Assembly: GCA_003255065.1 (NCBI GenBank)
Contig: QAOA01001448.1
Span: 1,196,825 to 1,260,824 of the forward strand
Direction of reading: 5' to 3'
DNA from: Cercis canadensis
Lineage: Eukaryota; Streptophyta; Magnoliopsida; Fabales; Fabaceae
DNA length: 64,000 nucleotides
The position numbers were made by a program, and so were the translations under genes. Below are positions 51,300-64,000 of this stretch, in pieces; position 1 is the first letter of the stretch, and every line of letters starts with the position of its first letter. The notes beneath the pieces were generated by a model. The model had not been told where the DNA came from. It searched no databases and worked only from the letters and a program-made list of their open reading frames with translations.

Positions 51300-53041
51300 T
51301 TTGAGAGAGACAGCGGTAGAGAAAGAGAAAGAGAAAGAAGGAGGCGTTGCCGCGAAACTTGAATATAAAGGTGGGTTAGCCAATGACATTTCTGTGTTTC
51401 TTTTAGCACTGCGTGTGAAAAATCATGACGGTCAAGGAGGGAGAGTACGGGTTTGTATTGGCTTATCATTTGCCCTACACGTATTTTAGTCAGTAATATT
51501 GACGGTAAACATTGTGTGCCTCACTGGGGATTTGAACGCTTAATCGTACACGATTATATTTGAAATTTTGGAAGAGTATCTCGAAACTGTTACCCGAAGA
51601 TTTTCAGTATTGCTAATCTAGCCCCTAAAAATTTGAAACATTACAACTTAATACATACCTTTCTTTTTATGTTTTTTTTTTTTATAAAACTATTATTTGG
51701 TTCCTCAATAAATTTATGGAGGTTTCTCACGGAGGTATGTGATACTTTCTTGATATAGCAGCACTATAGTTATTAATGTAAAAAATAATTAATCTTAACC
51801 GTTAAAAATAAATGACCAAAATTAAAATGCTTTAACATCAATTGTTATAATATTACCATATCAGAAAGGTATTGAATACCTCATAGACATGGTAAAATTC
51901 TCTAAATTTATTGTTTGGTTCTTTTGCATCACCTTATTTTAATTAAATACATTTTATTATCACATGCATAATTTTTCACTTTCTTTCACATATTAACCAC
52001 ACTTAAATTCAGTGAGTATCCTTCACAATAATATGGTCGTTTGTGAGCCAATTTGAAATGTAAGACAGTAACCACGGTTTTAGGTTATTATGCATGAAAT
52101 TTGGTTATAATTAATAATCACACTGGTTTCTCCTAAAAAAAATTACCCGACAATGGTAATATTGTAACTGTTTATTTTTCATATATTAATAACATTTAGA
52201 TTTAATAATTATCACTGGTTATTAAGATATCAATATGACATATAAATATAACACAATGACTACTAAGTTTCATAAAATAATTATACTTATAATCTCAATT
52301 TATCATGCAACCCACAACCACCCCCCCAAAAAAAAAAAAAACCGTCGCAGTTCTCTTGCCATACAATGACAAAATCTGGGAAGATGATTCAAGCCAGATT
52401 GTTCATAAGTAATATATTATAGTAAGAATTGATTAAGTGAAGACATCAATATCAACAAACTTAAAGAAAGGTACTACCGTACTAGACATTGCAACAGAAC
52501 ATTAAAATTCATTTATTGACATCTACAGAATTATCATTCGTTTGCTTTGAAATAACACTCGTTTTGGACAAGTTACTAATTACTAAGAGAGACGACACCA
52601 CCATAAATTTGACAAGCGCAGGACAAATATTCTACTAAATTATCATTAACAATGAAAGGTAAGGTTATTCAAGGCAATATTGAATGACCTCAAAAAACAA
52701 GGTTGGACACAATTGCTCATATATCTTTAGTAGGAAAGTACAACAGCTCTATTTTTTCTCTTTCGCCTTCCATTGCTCTATTTCAGTAATTCGTATAATG
52801 AATTAACTTGGCTGAACGTACCATTGAAGACATGAGCCAGTCACCTATTGTAGCCAGTTATGAGAATGGTAATCTTCTTTAAATGACTTGGTAGAGGTAC
52901 TCTGGATGAATGGGAATTTTTTTTTTAGAATTCCCAGTCATTTCCATGAAATTCGATCCTTGACCCACTTCTCGGGTAGCCTTTATCAATATTTTGACTA
53001 AGCTACATGCAACAAAAACAAACCAAGTAACATATATGGCT
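51300..53041. other. ALY promoter side and OZ-gene 3' flank
   Basis: 51.3-52.4 kb is AT-rich with no coding signal and contains the ALY upstream region. 52.4-53.04 kb is probably the 3' UTR and downstream flank of the next minus-strand gene. No repeat family recognised. Confidence 0.4.
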
Positions 53042-54697
53042 CTATCTTTCAATCACACGCCTACTATTTCTAAATTCACCAAAATCCCTCTTGTCATCCG
53101 CAGGATATTCATTAAACCGTCCCCTTTGCTTATTCTCAAATTGTTCTCTACCAGATTTGTTTAATTGTCGCATATCACGCCCTCTGTTTTCCAATCTCTG
53201 CCAATTACGGCCATTTCCACAAGATCCTCTACCATTATCATTAGACCGCCAGGACGAGCCATCAAAATCATCAACAAATGGGTTTGTCCGACGACCACTA
53301 TTAGATCTCCTGTCTTTATTGAAGTTCCTTCTCCCAGAATCATGTGACTGCCGGGACAAGCCATCAAAATCATCACCAAATGGTTTTGTCCGACGACCAC
53401 TATTAGATCTCTTGTCTTTACTGAAGTTTCTTCTACCAGAATCATGTTTGTTCCCTTTATATGGCCTGGATGGATATGCCTCATTCAAATCGCCATCCTC
53501 ATCAGAGTAGAGGCCAGCATCAATATCCTCATCAGATTCAGAACCAAAGCTTAATTTCTTGGCTGGACTTCTTGAACCTCTGCTCTTCCCTTTCTGTCCA
53601 GCGGCAAAAACATGACTAGATTTAAAATTAGGATGCGCAGACAGCTGTTCATCTGAATCAAAATCCAGTTCATCATCATCAGAGCCGGAGAAAGATGTAT
53701 TCTTACGCATGGGACTGGATCGTACACTTCTATTGGAAGTTGTTCCCTGACGAGCATGCTTTCTGTCATCAGTGTCTTGAATATCCTCGAATCCTGAACA
53801 ATCTTCATTTCCAGAAAGTTGACTTTTAAATGCTTTCATTCTTGCACTATCATTGTGAGTGTCTAGCTCGTAACTATCTACATCATCTTCATCCTCAAAA
53901 TCATCAAACCCTACCCCTGGTCTATGAAGATCTGGATCAGTGTACGAGACTCCTTCATGGGATCCTTGCACTCTGTTACTTTTCTCAGAATCACCTTCCC
54001 ACCCCCTAAAATTTCCACGTTGAGCCCGGCTATCTGAAGGAGAATCTTCATCTATAGCATGAGCATCTGCATACTCAAAAGCAGCAACATCTGCACCATC
54101 TGATTCATCGTCATCAAAATCAAAATTCCAGGCATTGGAAACCTCTGGCCGGCCAGCAATCTTATCCAGCCTTGGCTTAGAAATACGTTGTTTATCTTGC
54201 ATTTTACTCTCCAGAAATTCATCAGGTGGACGTTTACACTCGCAATGAAAACATACCATGTTTCTCCTGTAATTTAAGAAGTTGCACCTGCCAAAGAAAA
54301 ATACCAATACAACGAATGCTTAAAGTTTCAGCAGAAGAAGCTTCAAGAAGGAAATATGGACTTGTACCAAGGGATCACATATTGAAATCAAGCATGGAGC
54401 AGTAAACAATTACCAAGTTGGTTATGTAATATTTAATATAGGATATAAGTGAATATAAGAAACTAACAAACCATCCCATTGGTATCAATTCTAGCAAGCA
54501 TGCATACTCATCAGAGGAAAAAGCGAAGGTTGAAAATTAGGCTGGTGGATAATGCAGGAACTACCAATGCATTAGTTGCATTATTATATTGCATCTTAAC
54601 ATTCAACAAAAAACTGTGATGTGATATCATAATTCATACATACCAAATAAAATTCATAAATGATAAGTGTAGTCTCATAATGAGCACGCGTGTGTGT

Positions 54698-54730
<33 letters not shown>

Positions 54731-57416
54731 GGCAGGGGGCAATGTAGAGTTAATGGACTTACTCAGGGCATTCCCATTCTCCAGGCAGCAGTTGTCTCTT
54801 TGGACGCTTGGCATCACACTGTAAGCAAACGTTATTCTTTGCAAAATTCATGAAATCACACCTGATAACAGTGTTCAGCATCAGTCAACAACAGGAAATA
54901 TCAGCTATAAATACTTAATGTTATATTCCAAAGCATCTTATTGAAGATCAGTTAATTACCCAGTCAAATCCTATACCATAAATTTCCAAAAGAAATTTTT
55001 TTAACTTTATTTTTTATCTGCCTTTCGTGGATTTAATGGGCAGATATCATAATGGCATAAGTCAGCAACATGTCTAAAAATCACGTTGACATGGTTCCAA
55101 GGGAGTAACAAAGGAAATTGGTGACATGAAACCATGTGGTAAAATTCTTAGTGTTATCAATTCAAGCAAATCATAGAAGTTTTAAAGAACTTACTTAGGA
55201 CATAGCCAGTCACCTTTCTTCATCTCAATGTCATCACGTCCAACACGTTTCTTTGGAGGAGGAGGAGGCTGCTTCACTTTTGGTGGAGGTTTTTTAATGA
55301 CTGGAGGGGGAAGATTTGGATCGATGGGAACTGAACTCAACTTGACAACCTCATGAAGCAACTTGCGGACTACAGTTTTGACAGACTTTTGCTTTAGAAG
55401 TGATTTATTGAGGACTGATCCATTCAAAGGATCAAACCCAAAAGTCAGTAGCACCCGCATGACATCAATAGTACGTGCCTCATCCTCTTTGTTCGTTAGC
55501 AGATATGCCCTTTCACAAGTGTTTCTCAAACTGCAGGAACTACAGACCTGATATGAATGAATTTTTCATCATAAATATACAAAATATAGCATATCAAACA
55601 GTGAATAAAATACACTGAGGAGTGGATAATGAGGCCAAATATGAGAGAGAGTAACTAGAGCAGATTCAATAGTAAATGTTGATGCCTTTTGAAGGTTAGT
55701 GACTTCAAAAACCTCAAAAAAATCCCCTCTCACTTGGCAATGCTGTATTTATCTGCATGGTATCATAGAAATCAGAAAAAGAACTCCCAGAATTCAAGAT
55801 AGACATAAAGTGAACAAGAAAGCAGCAAAGAAATTGAGATTGTGGGTTTGCACAGGCCGCATGTAAGTTACCATGTTGGTGTTCAAGTATAATACCAAAC
55901 TAAATCATTCATACTCACATCTCCTTCATCGAGGTGGACGTGTTTCCTCAGAAGTTTTGTGGAGAAAACCACCTTTTTGTCTACAGTGGGGCATCCAAGA
56001 CCAACCAAAATTTGAATATCCTTTCTCGACAAGGACCTGAAATTAATCTCCTGTTTCAGCAAATTGTGATGCAGAGAAGAGAAGCATTTCTAAGTTATCA
56101 ATGCATCAACTAAATCTCCTAGTTAACATAAATACATAATAGTACTTTCCAGCTTCAATACTTTTCTGTTACACCACTCAACTAAACAAACATGTTTTCA
56201 GTTTTTAAATTCATGGGAAGCAAGTTGGTAGAGGATTGGACTTTTAACCAAAAGGCAACTCAAACACTGTCAAAACAGGTTTTCTAGCTAACCAAAAATT
56301 ATCCTTATCCTATGTCAATTTGAAGCCACATTACCAAAAAAAAAAAAAAAANAAAAAGGTTAAAAGCCCATTTATGCGTATGACCGTATTTTCTGAAATA
56401 GAAAAAGATTATACAAAACCGTTCCAAACAAATGCGGTAACCCAAAGACCATTGACATAAAAGCATATCCACTTAGCTATGTGCCCCCAGAACCCACTAA
56501 CATATTTCCTTTAAAAAAAAAAAGAATGCATATGCTGATTTTGCTGTCCCAGCAGACCAGCAGGTCTCAAGTGAGTCAGGCCTAACATGTTTCGCAGACA
56601 ATTAGTTGCACTAACACAGTGATACTCGATTGATTGAAAATTACTGGTTAGATATTATATATTCACACAGCCACGCTATTAATCAGCAAAAAGAATTCAA
56701 TTTCCTTGCTCTCTAAACTCTCGTAAAATAAGTTCCATTACATCTGCCACACAGCATAATCGTAAAATCAAACAACGTAAACGGACAAACCTCAATATGT
56801 CGAACCGGTCTTTCCCAAAATTGAGACACGCGGTTTGAACGCTCTTGAAATCCTTAGTGAAATCAAATCCCACATCTTCTGCAACCTGGGCTGGATCGAA
56901 CCCCAAATCTTGGACCATTTTATCCTCGTCCTTCCTTATGTGATCGAAGTAATTCTGCTGCACCAACCTCTCCATCAACTCGATCCACTCCGGCCACGGG
57001 TGCACCACCTCCACCTCATTCTTCACCAATTCACTACATTTCTCTGCCTCCTCCGTCACCTCCAACTTGGACTCGGACGAAATAGGATTGACATCGACGG
57101 CAGATCCTGATTCTGATTCTGGTCCATGAGCTTCATTTTGTGGGGACTGGGTGTTCTTGGATTCGCGCCAAGCTCGAATTCGTTGAAGCGTTTGGTCCTT
57201 TTGGGAGCGTTCTTTCTCAATGGAGTCAATTTGATCAAAGACGTAGCTCAAACGAGCAGAAAGGCTAGAGGGTTTGGGGTTTGAGGCAGGGTCTTGAGAG
57301 GCTGAGAATGGTTTAGAGATGAGGAAGCGCGAGCTAAGACTAAGAGCGGGTTTAGGGTTTAAGGAAGAGGCAGAGAGGCGTCTTATGAGTAGAATAGAGA
57401 AAGGACTATACGCCAT
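53042..57416 (-). CDS. OZ/VAR3-family RanBP2-type zinc-finger protein, organelle RNA processing
   Basis: Five exons: 56791-57416, 55919-56036, 55195-55547, 54763-54861, 53042-54287; 2442 nt, 813 aa. OZ-family proteins (VAR3/OZ1 and relatives) act in RNA editing and intron splicing in chloroplasts or mitochondria. Seen: organelle-type N-terminus (basic, Ser-rich, no early acids; MAYSPFSILLIRRLSASSLN); a conserved helical region with GFDPAQVAEDVGFDFTKDF and RKDIQILVGLGCP; two zinc fingers of W-x-C-x2-C-x10-C-x2-C form, GDWLCPKCDFMNFAKNNVC (about 360-381) and GEWECPECNFLNYRRNMVC (about 393-414); then a 400-residue disordered tail rich in Asp/Glu, Ser and Arg with a 34-residue tandem repeat. The first in-frame ATG is 57416; a GTG upstream is not a plant start. 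Length is nearest OZ2 in memory, but the paralogue is not fixed. Mitochondrial or plastid targeting cannot be decided by eye. Confidence 0.92.
53240..53443 (-). repeat. In-frame 102-bp tandem repeat in the OZ-family gene
   Basis: Two adjacent units encode DSGRRNFSKDKRSNSGRR..DDFDG and DSGRRNFNKDRRSNSGRR..DDFDG (about residues 681-713 and 715-747). Differences are few, so the duplication is fairly recent or kept similar. It lies in the disordered Arg/Ser/Gly tail. Confidence 0.85.
54698..54732. repeat. (GA)n(G)n simple repeat in an OZ-gene intron
   Basis: About eleven GA units followed by twelve G, 30 bp past the donor of exon 4 on the coding strand (a C-run then CT-run in the pre-mRNA). Prone to length error and to length variation. 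Confidence 0.85.
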
Positions 57417-58723
57417 TAGAATAAGAGAGAGTTTTACCACTAAACCTCCATGAACCAGAGGAGAAAGCTTAAACCCTACGTGGGGCCTCAGCGAAACTGG
57501 ACGAGTTGGTCTACTACAATCTGTTTATTAATTTATTTATTTTGTCGAAACGTTTTTCTTTTCCCTTTTTCTGGCACAAATTTTTCTCACGTCACCACTT
57601 TTTCGGCCAACGAACACTAGTTTATTATTCAAATTTATGCTATGTCATGTCAAGTAAACAAATTGGGATAATTCCTCAGTCGGAGGGAGGGAAATAGGAA
57701 GAAAAAAATGGGGTAGGGGGATGGTAATGTATAATTTCTTGAGAAAATTATTGATTAGGTAACTTGCAAAAAAGACCCATTATACACATAAATTTTAGTT
57801 TGATTTTTCTAATATTATATATAATTATATATAACGTGAAAATGACTCATTTTATCTCTGAATATTTGGAGACTAAAAGTGAAAAGTAAATAAAACAAAA
57901 TTAAATGAAAAGCATAAAAAATTAAAAACTATAAAACATAAAAAATATAATAAAAACATTAATTTTTTAAAAATAAATATTTATTAATTATATGAAATAA
58001 TTTTACTTTTTTATTTAAAATAAGTACGGGTATTTTAGAAAAAAAATATTAAAATTTTTAAGAAAATTGTATTAAAACTAAACAGGGAATAAAAAAATTT
58101 TAAGAAATATTTTCTAACATTTTCAAGAATGTTTAGGACCTACTAAATATATTTATAATATTTTTAGAAATTATCATTCTCAAAAAATATAATTCTCATA
58201 AACGAAAAAAAAAATCTATTTACCAAATGTCTAGAATTACTCTCTAGTTAAGAATAGCCCACTTCATTTTCTTGGGCTGTGTAGAATAAGCCCATTCTTT
58301 AACCATCCTTAACTGGCTAAACTGTACACCAAGAATTATTGTACCTAGCAAAAATAGAGAATTATTGTACTCACTCCCTAGCAGTGCATAGACACATGAA
58401 GAAGAGAACACAGGTTCCCCACCTGAAAAGAATGCCTGCAAATAAATTTCCCTTTCTTTTTTCCGTCTTGAATGAATTGTTATAATTACATACTTCAACA
58501 TAATCACATATTTAAACACAATAATTACATATATTTGACTACATGATTAGAATGCTAAAAGCAAACCATCTTATTTAGTTTTTTGATTCCACTTTAACTT
58601 GATCACCAGAGACTTAAATACAATAACTACATATTTTATTTATAATAACTAAATATATAAACATAATAATAATAATGTATGGAGGGATTTTTTTTTTCCA
58701 CAATAACTGACTTAGAAGTAGCC
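57417..58723. other. Intergenic DNA between the OZ-family gene and REV3
   Basis: OZ-gene leader and promoter side (57417-57700), then very AT-rich DNA. A TATA/T-rich stretch continues to the gap at 58724. No coding signal. Confidence 0.4.
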
Positions 58724-58757
58724 NNNNNNNNNNNNNNCCCCCCCCCCCCCCCCCCCC
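58724..58757. other. Assembly gap (14 N) followed by poly-C
   Basis: Fourteen Ns at 58724-58737 then twenty C (58738-58757). The gap falls 46 bp beyond the REV3 stop codon, in its 3' UTR. The missing length is unknown. Confidence 0.9.
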
Positions 58758-58803
58758 TCCCTCTCGCGAGGTATGCTGAAACAACAACCACACAGCTCAG
58801 AAG

Positions 58804-61800
58804 TCAGAACCACTCCACCGCGCATCTTGGGTAGAAGCCTTTACTTGCGGCAACATGGTTCGTGGCAAGTAGTTCTTTCTGAACTTTCCGCCTCTCATAG
58901 AACACTGAGCATGAAATGGACGTGCACTTTACACCGCTTTCCAGAAGCCTGTCCCCACCTCCACAATGGTGACATATCTAGTGGAGAAAAAAGACAGTTA
59001 TCACCAGAACAAAAATAACAATAACGTAAGATCTTGTCATAAAGCATAAAATGGATGGGATTTATGGAAAGGAAAACGAAGGACAAACAGATTATTGACA
59101 TAAAGAAATTTTCATTACACCACACCTAGAATAGCAGAACATTAAATGCAAAACAGACGATGTGATGCAGTCAATACTAGATTCTAGTAAGTTCAGTGCT
59201 GTGATAGACAAGCAGACTTCCTGCATGCATGAAATAACCTATAACGTCTCCACTAAATTATTGTTAACATGAATACAGGATGAATAATTTATCAAATATA
59301 CTTACACCAACAAGATGTTGCATCTCTTGCTCCAACTTTGAAGTTTTACTAATCACAGCTGTTGCGGCAGCCACACTATTTTCGGAACACCGATTACATA
59401 TATGGTCTGATGCCTGGACCAGCCCACCACATAGTATACAATGTTTTGAGAGATAGTAATAATCAATTCTGGTTCGATGTAAATTAGAAGCAAAGGGATG
59501 CTTTGCAGAGGCTTCCCTTACAGAACGGGGCATCTCTGAGAACCACTGGTTCAGGTCGGCACCAACAAGCCCAAATACCCGCTGCAAAGCAGGTATTATT
59601 TGTTTATTAATGTAATACAAATCATTTATTCTATAAGGGGAATCAATAGCCAAAACTTCCAATGGATCCACAACCATATCAATCAGGCGGGCTCCAGGCT
59701 CTCTATGGATTACAATATAAGGTATTCGCTCAGCGTAACGTGGTTCTGCCCTAGGATCAACCCTCATTGCCTTAGTGGCCACAATTGCAGCAGGAGGTAG
59801 TGATGAGGTCCTTGCACTGTAGGTTCCCAAGCGAACCTCCTTTGCAAAAACAAAATCTTTAAGAGAGATTCTACCTGAAAGAATCCTCTTCCACTGACGT
59901 TGTAAATAAGTTTTCAACTGCAGGCAGAAAATAAAAAATGTGATGAACAGGAATTTAGGTTAATGCAAATTTGCAAATGAATAACTAGTTCAAATTATGT
60001 TGTTTCTATGTATTTTATCTTCCTTAGAAAGAAATTACTGATGAAAAATCTTAAATGGAGACAAAAAGAGAGAACATGAATTGGAGTGGAGTTGCAAAAA
60101 TCTGGATGCATGCATACAATATCCAAGTAAAAGATTCGGCTTTAAAGTATAGCAGCGACAAACATAAGACAGGAACATACTCCCCTAAAATCATATGGCT
60201 ATATAACACCGGAAGGTGAGCATTAAGGAGGCTAGTGGTTTAGAGGAGATTGAGTTATACCCTTTGGACATAATAGCATTAGTCTCATTCCCAATACATT
60301 GCTCTATGATTGTGCAGAACAAATACATATTTGACACCTATGTTATACAGTGTTACAACACCCACTCCCCACCCACCAAAAAAAGGTACCCCTATATATA
60401 GATAAACCATGATTTTTTTTCGAACTATTACATTTAATGTGATCTAAACAGGAAATATACAATCTGCAAGCATTTATACCTCTGACAAATCCTGATGCTC
60501 AAAAAAGAGCCTCAAAGACTGTTCCATTATCTTTGCAACTGCACCACATGTGTCCCTACGAACTGTCTCAATACCTTTAGCATCAAAAACTGGTTCAATT
60601 TGATCAGGGCTTTCATAACTGTAACCAACATATCGTTTCTTGGTAAGGAGGAAACAAGGGTGATAAACTTTCTCCATCTTCAGGATGACAGGACTAGGAT
60701 TCATAGCAGTGACAGCAGAGGCAATCTCACTCCCTATCTGGAACGATTCTTTAATAGTCCGTCCTTTAAGGAGGACAAACATGCTGCAGTAAACAAAGCC
60801 GTTTTACTAATAATTTCTTGGTAAATTAGGGCAATCTTGAGGGAGATGACAGTTTGGCTAACATTAAACACCATATGTCATCGTCCAGTAGTTACAGAAT
60901 TCTAGTACATACACTTCTTTGGAAAAGTAAGGCATACAAAAGGAACAAGCACACATTATTTTCAAGGAATTACCAATGAAAAAGTTTGATCTAGCAATCA
61001 TGCAATTACATAAACCATCACTCAGCTTTGTTACATTTGATCCAGCAGAAACAATGTAAACACGAGGAAAATCTCGACAACCTATGAACGTAATCTCATA
61101 AAAAGTATAAGAAAGTAACCCTTCCAATAGTCGCAGCCTAATTTTCCATGCAGGATAGAAGAGGCAAAATCTTGTTGGAAACTTCATATAACAAAAAAAA
61201 GCCATATAATTAGAAATTTAGTACGGTGATACCTATCAGTATCTCCATAAATAACTTTAGCATTCCACTTTTCCTGTCGATTTACAAATGATATAGCCCT
61301 TTCCAGCGTACTACGGCCACATTGAACAATACTGTCTGCAAGCTCCGCACAAGGCATACGACCACTAAATCCAGCAGCAGTGTAGCCATATGTTACATTT
61401 GCTATGAGCTTTAAAGCAAGTTGTCTTGCATTAAATATCTGTAAAGAAAATTGTACTACCTTCAATATTTTTTATATTCTAGGAATCTTTTAAGAAACAT
61501 CCATATTTACATGGTTTTTTACTATAATAGAACAAATATAACAGGTAACTAGTGCAAATGCAAATTGATTTCCATTTCAGATCCATACCCGCTGAAGAAC
61601 TTGCTCTGAAGGAGCCAACTTTTTCATTGCTTGCTTTACCATTATTCTAGTAGATAAAATTTCTTCTAATAAGCGGGGAAGTACACCTCTACGAACCTGT
61701 ATAATAGCACAGATTAGTATTACTTCATCCTCTTCACCTCTCCTTGAAATGGAGATTACTTGCACCAGAACATGTAAGTAACAAAGCTGGATCAAATGTA

Positions 61801-64000
61801 ACAAATAAAAGATATAATAATCATTATAGAAAAAGGCTGATATAGCAGTTTAAGGGGAATTGACAAAGAAGAACTACTTCATGCACCAATCTTGACCAGC
61901 GCTGCACAGAGATGAAGTATTTGCAGTTCCGTCAAATCTATAGTATCCATTCAGGTCCATTAATGCTAAGTCCAGGAAACTTTCTACTGTACAACATAAT
62001 ATAACGCAGATGGTAGATGATGGTTCAAGACTAATTTGTGGAGAAACAAAGATTGACAGAATCACCTTGGAAGGTACAAACATAACGCCATTGGGAGTGA
62101 GCAAGATTTTATCTTTTAAATCCTGCAGAACATGTTGCTCTGGTGAAAATGAACAAACCCCAAGTGTGTTTGACTTTGATGCCACAACTTTGCCAAGGCA
62201 CGTACAAAAGCAAAGGTTGTATGCAATTATCATAGATGGATATAAAGACTGAAAGTCAAATACAACAACAGGGTCTGAATAAAATCCTGACTCTGGTTCC
62301 ATTACAAGGGGTAGGCACTCCATGGCAGGTTGAGAAGCAACCTAAATAAGGCAAGAACGAGTGGTTAATCCCTTATGTATAGATGAAGGAAGCAAACATT
62401 GGATAAACCTTAAAAGAAGTCTGAGAATTACAAAACATGATAGCAATAACAACTACAATAAGTAATACAAGGCAAAGATTTGATAATTTAAAAAATATTA
62501 AATACCTGATCAAATGGGTGAACAAGAAACAAAAAATGATAATAAAATTATAAAACCCAGAATGCAGAATGCCCTGTCAAACTATATGATCCCTGATAAT
62601 CCACTAGGTGCCAAAAAACCAATGCCCAAAAACCAGTTAAGTAATGAAATGATCTATTAGTCACATTTAATCTTGTTACCCATAACAAAGAAAATAAAAA
62701 ATAAAATGAGAAACTAGATAAGAGACCCCTTACAAATGGCTGGCCTATTGTGATTTGTCCTTCTCTCTTTAGGCACAAAGAGTTCGACCAGGTTACCGGA
62801 AAAAATTTATTATAATTATGAGAAAAAATCGTTTTTTTTTTTTTTTTTGGAAAAAAAACAATGAAATGATATAAATTCCCAATGATTGAACAATGTAAAA
62901 ACTGCAAGTGCATAACCCACAAATGACATAAATTTTTTTTTTGCAGGGAGGGGGTTGGGAATGACAAGTATTAAACACTATTGAGTAACAAGTCAACATT
63001 TCCCAGTCCAGGATTATTTTGTAGTACAACATCTTATAATGCGTGGTTTATGATAAAATCACCAAAACAAAACTGTCATCTTAGGGCATTACAGATAAAA
63101 AAGTAGAGGGTGGAAAAATTTAGTGGAAACCTGTTGATTTCCAGGGGAGATAGCAAGATAATTTTGTGTATGAGCCAACCTCAGAAACATTGATTCAACA
63201 CGGTATTGTGAACCTCGAGAGAGAACAGAAAAAAAGTCAATACCAAATACACGAGCAAGTTCTGATGTTCGATTTACCTGCAGAAGCAGAGAACATTAGG
63301 ACAATCCAACAGGAAATAAAGGACAACAACAGCAACAACAATGATGCAATAAAAAAAAAAAATTGCAGTATATATATAAGCCTGGTGTCTGAGTGTGTAT
63401 CTGCATGGAACAAGATAAATATGTAAACTTGACTTACTTTGGATCCCAAACAGATTCTTATAAAGCTAGTTAAGGAATCCAATGAACCATACATTAAAAA
63501 AAAAGAATGCATTCCCTACCAGCAAACCATCCTACTGTTCCCCTTTTTGAATGCTGCGGAGGAAACAAGCAAGAAAATTTTCACCAAAACAAAATCTGTG
63601 GTCTTTGCTGTGAAAAAGCTGCAACTTAATCCTGAAGCATTCTAAACAGCTTTAATTAATGGTTTGGTGATCATATAGTCAAGTACTTCTGCCAACTTAT
63701 TTAACTTAATAGACACAATTTTCCCATTTCCAGGTTGCTGAAGCTTTCCAGGCTATTGTTTTAACTATCATGGCATATGAACTTCTTTAATTGGAAAATT
63801 AATTTTGAATGTATTGGCAATAGAGATGGGTTTTGTTTGGGGATGTCTCTGTGTGTGTGTATGCATGGTGTGGAAGTATATGCCTTAACCTGATTAACCA
63901 GGCTAGCGTTTCCTAGGACACCAAGACAAACCTTGAAAATAGATTCTAATTGGGGTATCACCAGAATAGATACCCAATCAATATGCACTAAATACTCATA
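58804..64000 (-). CDS. REV3: REV3, catalytic subunit of DNA polymerase zeta (C-terminal part; runs off right edge)
   Basis: Seven exons of the 3' part are recognised: 63131-63277, 62066-62341, 61589-61696, 61233-61438, 60480-60783, 59306-59917, 58804-58977 (1827 nt, 608 aa plus stop). The remaining N-terminal part lies beyond 64000; no convincing exon was found in 63278-64000. REV3 is the B-family polymerase that extends mismatched or damaged primer ends in translesion synthesis. Seen in order: [20 protein letters not shown]; polymerase motif A ([14 protein letters not shown]); motif B ([20 protein letters not shown]); motif C YGDTDS, split by the intron after [41 protein letters not shown]; a CysA zinc site (CILC..CNRC); and CysB, the probable 4Fe-4S site ([15 protein letters not shown]); ending AVEWF. 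All catalytic aspartates seen are present. Confidence 0.95.

Noticed and set aside
53091-53510. 139-codon plus-strand frame opposite the OZ-family gene
   Set aside because: Shadow of the repetitive Arg/Ser coding strand.
63890-64000. Open minus frame ([18 protein letters not shown]) next to a donor-like GT as another REV3 exon
   Set aside because: It does not resemble the REV3 segment expected before [11 protein letters not shown], and the preceding exon may simply lie beyond the window.
1-64000. tRNA, rRNA or CRISPR arrays
   Set aside because: No cloverleaf with intact A and B boxes outside the SINE-like repeats, no rRNA similarity, and no spaced identical repeats.

Overview
This is nuclear DNA of a flowering plant, most likely a eudicot. 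It is AT-rich (intergenic stretches more so), the genes are split by many introns with plant-style T-rich acceptors, and the protein families are plant-specific versions (SNF4 with a fused carbohydrate-binding domain, ALWAYS EARLY, OZ-type zinc finger). Species cannot be fixed from the sequence alone. Isolated single Ns, several flanked by near-identical duplicated stretches, show a draft assembly of a heterozygous genome.

Layout. 1-10.5 kb is gene-poor: AT-rich intergenic DNA, a cluster of TGGGCC/GGCCCA promoter-type motifs (3.3-3.5 kb), a CCGG-rich DNA-transposon-like fragment next to an assembly break (3.6-4.06 kb), a broken endogenous pararetrovirus of the Caulimoviridae (about 4.3-7.4 kb), and a large fold-back element full of a repeated GTGCCGAATTTTGG-like motif (8.58-9.29 kb). 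10.6-11.05 kb holds an intronless NF-YB gene (+). 11.7-15.7 kb contains an ancient 1.2-kb tandem duplication and traces of an unresolved minus-strand transcription unit. 16.9-19.2 kb is a three-exon minus-strand gene for a small, probably plastid-targeted protein of unknown function. 20.5-24.5 kb is cyclin H (-, 13 exons, 328 aa). 25.7-25.9 kb is a kinase-domain fragment (LRK10L-type receptor kinase), a pseudogene. 29.7-37.8 kb is SNF4, the SnRK1 beta-gamma subunit (+, 13 coding exons, 491 aa, leader intron and upstream ORFs). 39.5-51.3 kb is ALWAYS EARLY/LIN9 (-, 19 coding exons, 1169 aa, 1-kb leader intron). 53.0-57.4 kb is an OZ/VAR3-family RanBP2 zinc-finger protein (-, 5 exons, 813 aa). 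58.8 kb to the right edge is the C-terminal part of REV3, the catalytic subunit of DNA polymerase zeta (-, at least 7 exons).

The genes are unrelated housekeeping or regulatory genes and not a functional cluster: transcription (NF-YB), TFIIH/CAK kinase activation (cyclin H), energy signalling (SNF4), cell-cycle transcription control (ALY), organelle RNA processing (OZ family) and translesion DNA synthesis (REV3). Exon models were built by hand from splice signals; reading phase closes exactly in every multi-exon gene. Two introns, one in cyclin H and one in ALY, need a GC-AG boundary to keep frame, and both donors read CAG/GCATG.

I found no clearly new biological system. The least explained items are the fold-back element, the duplicated 12.97-15.33 kb block, and the small plastid-type protein.
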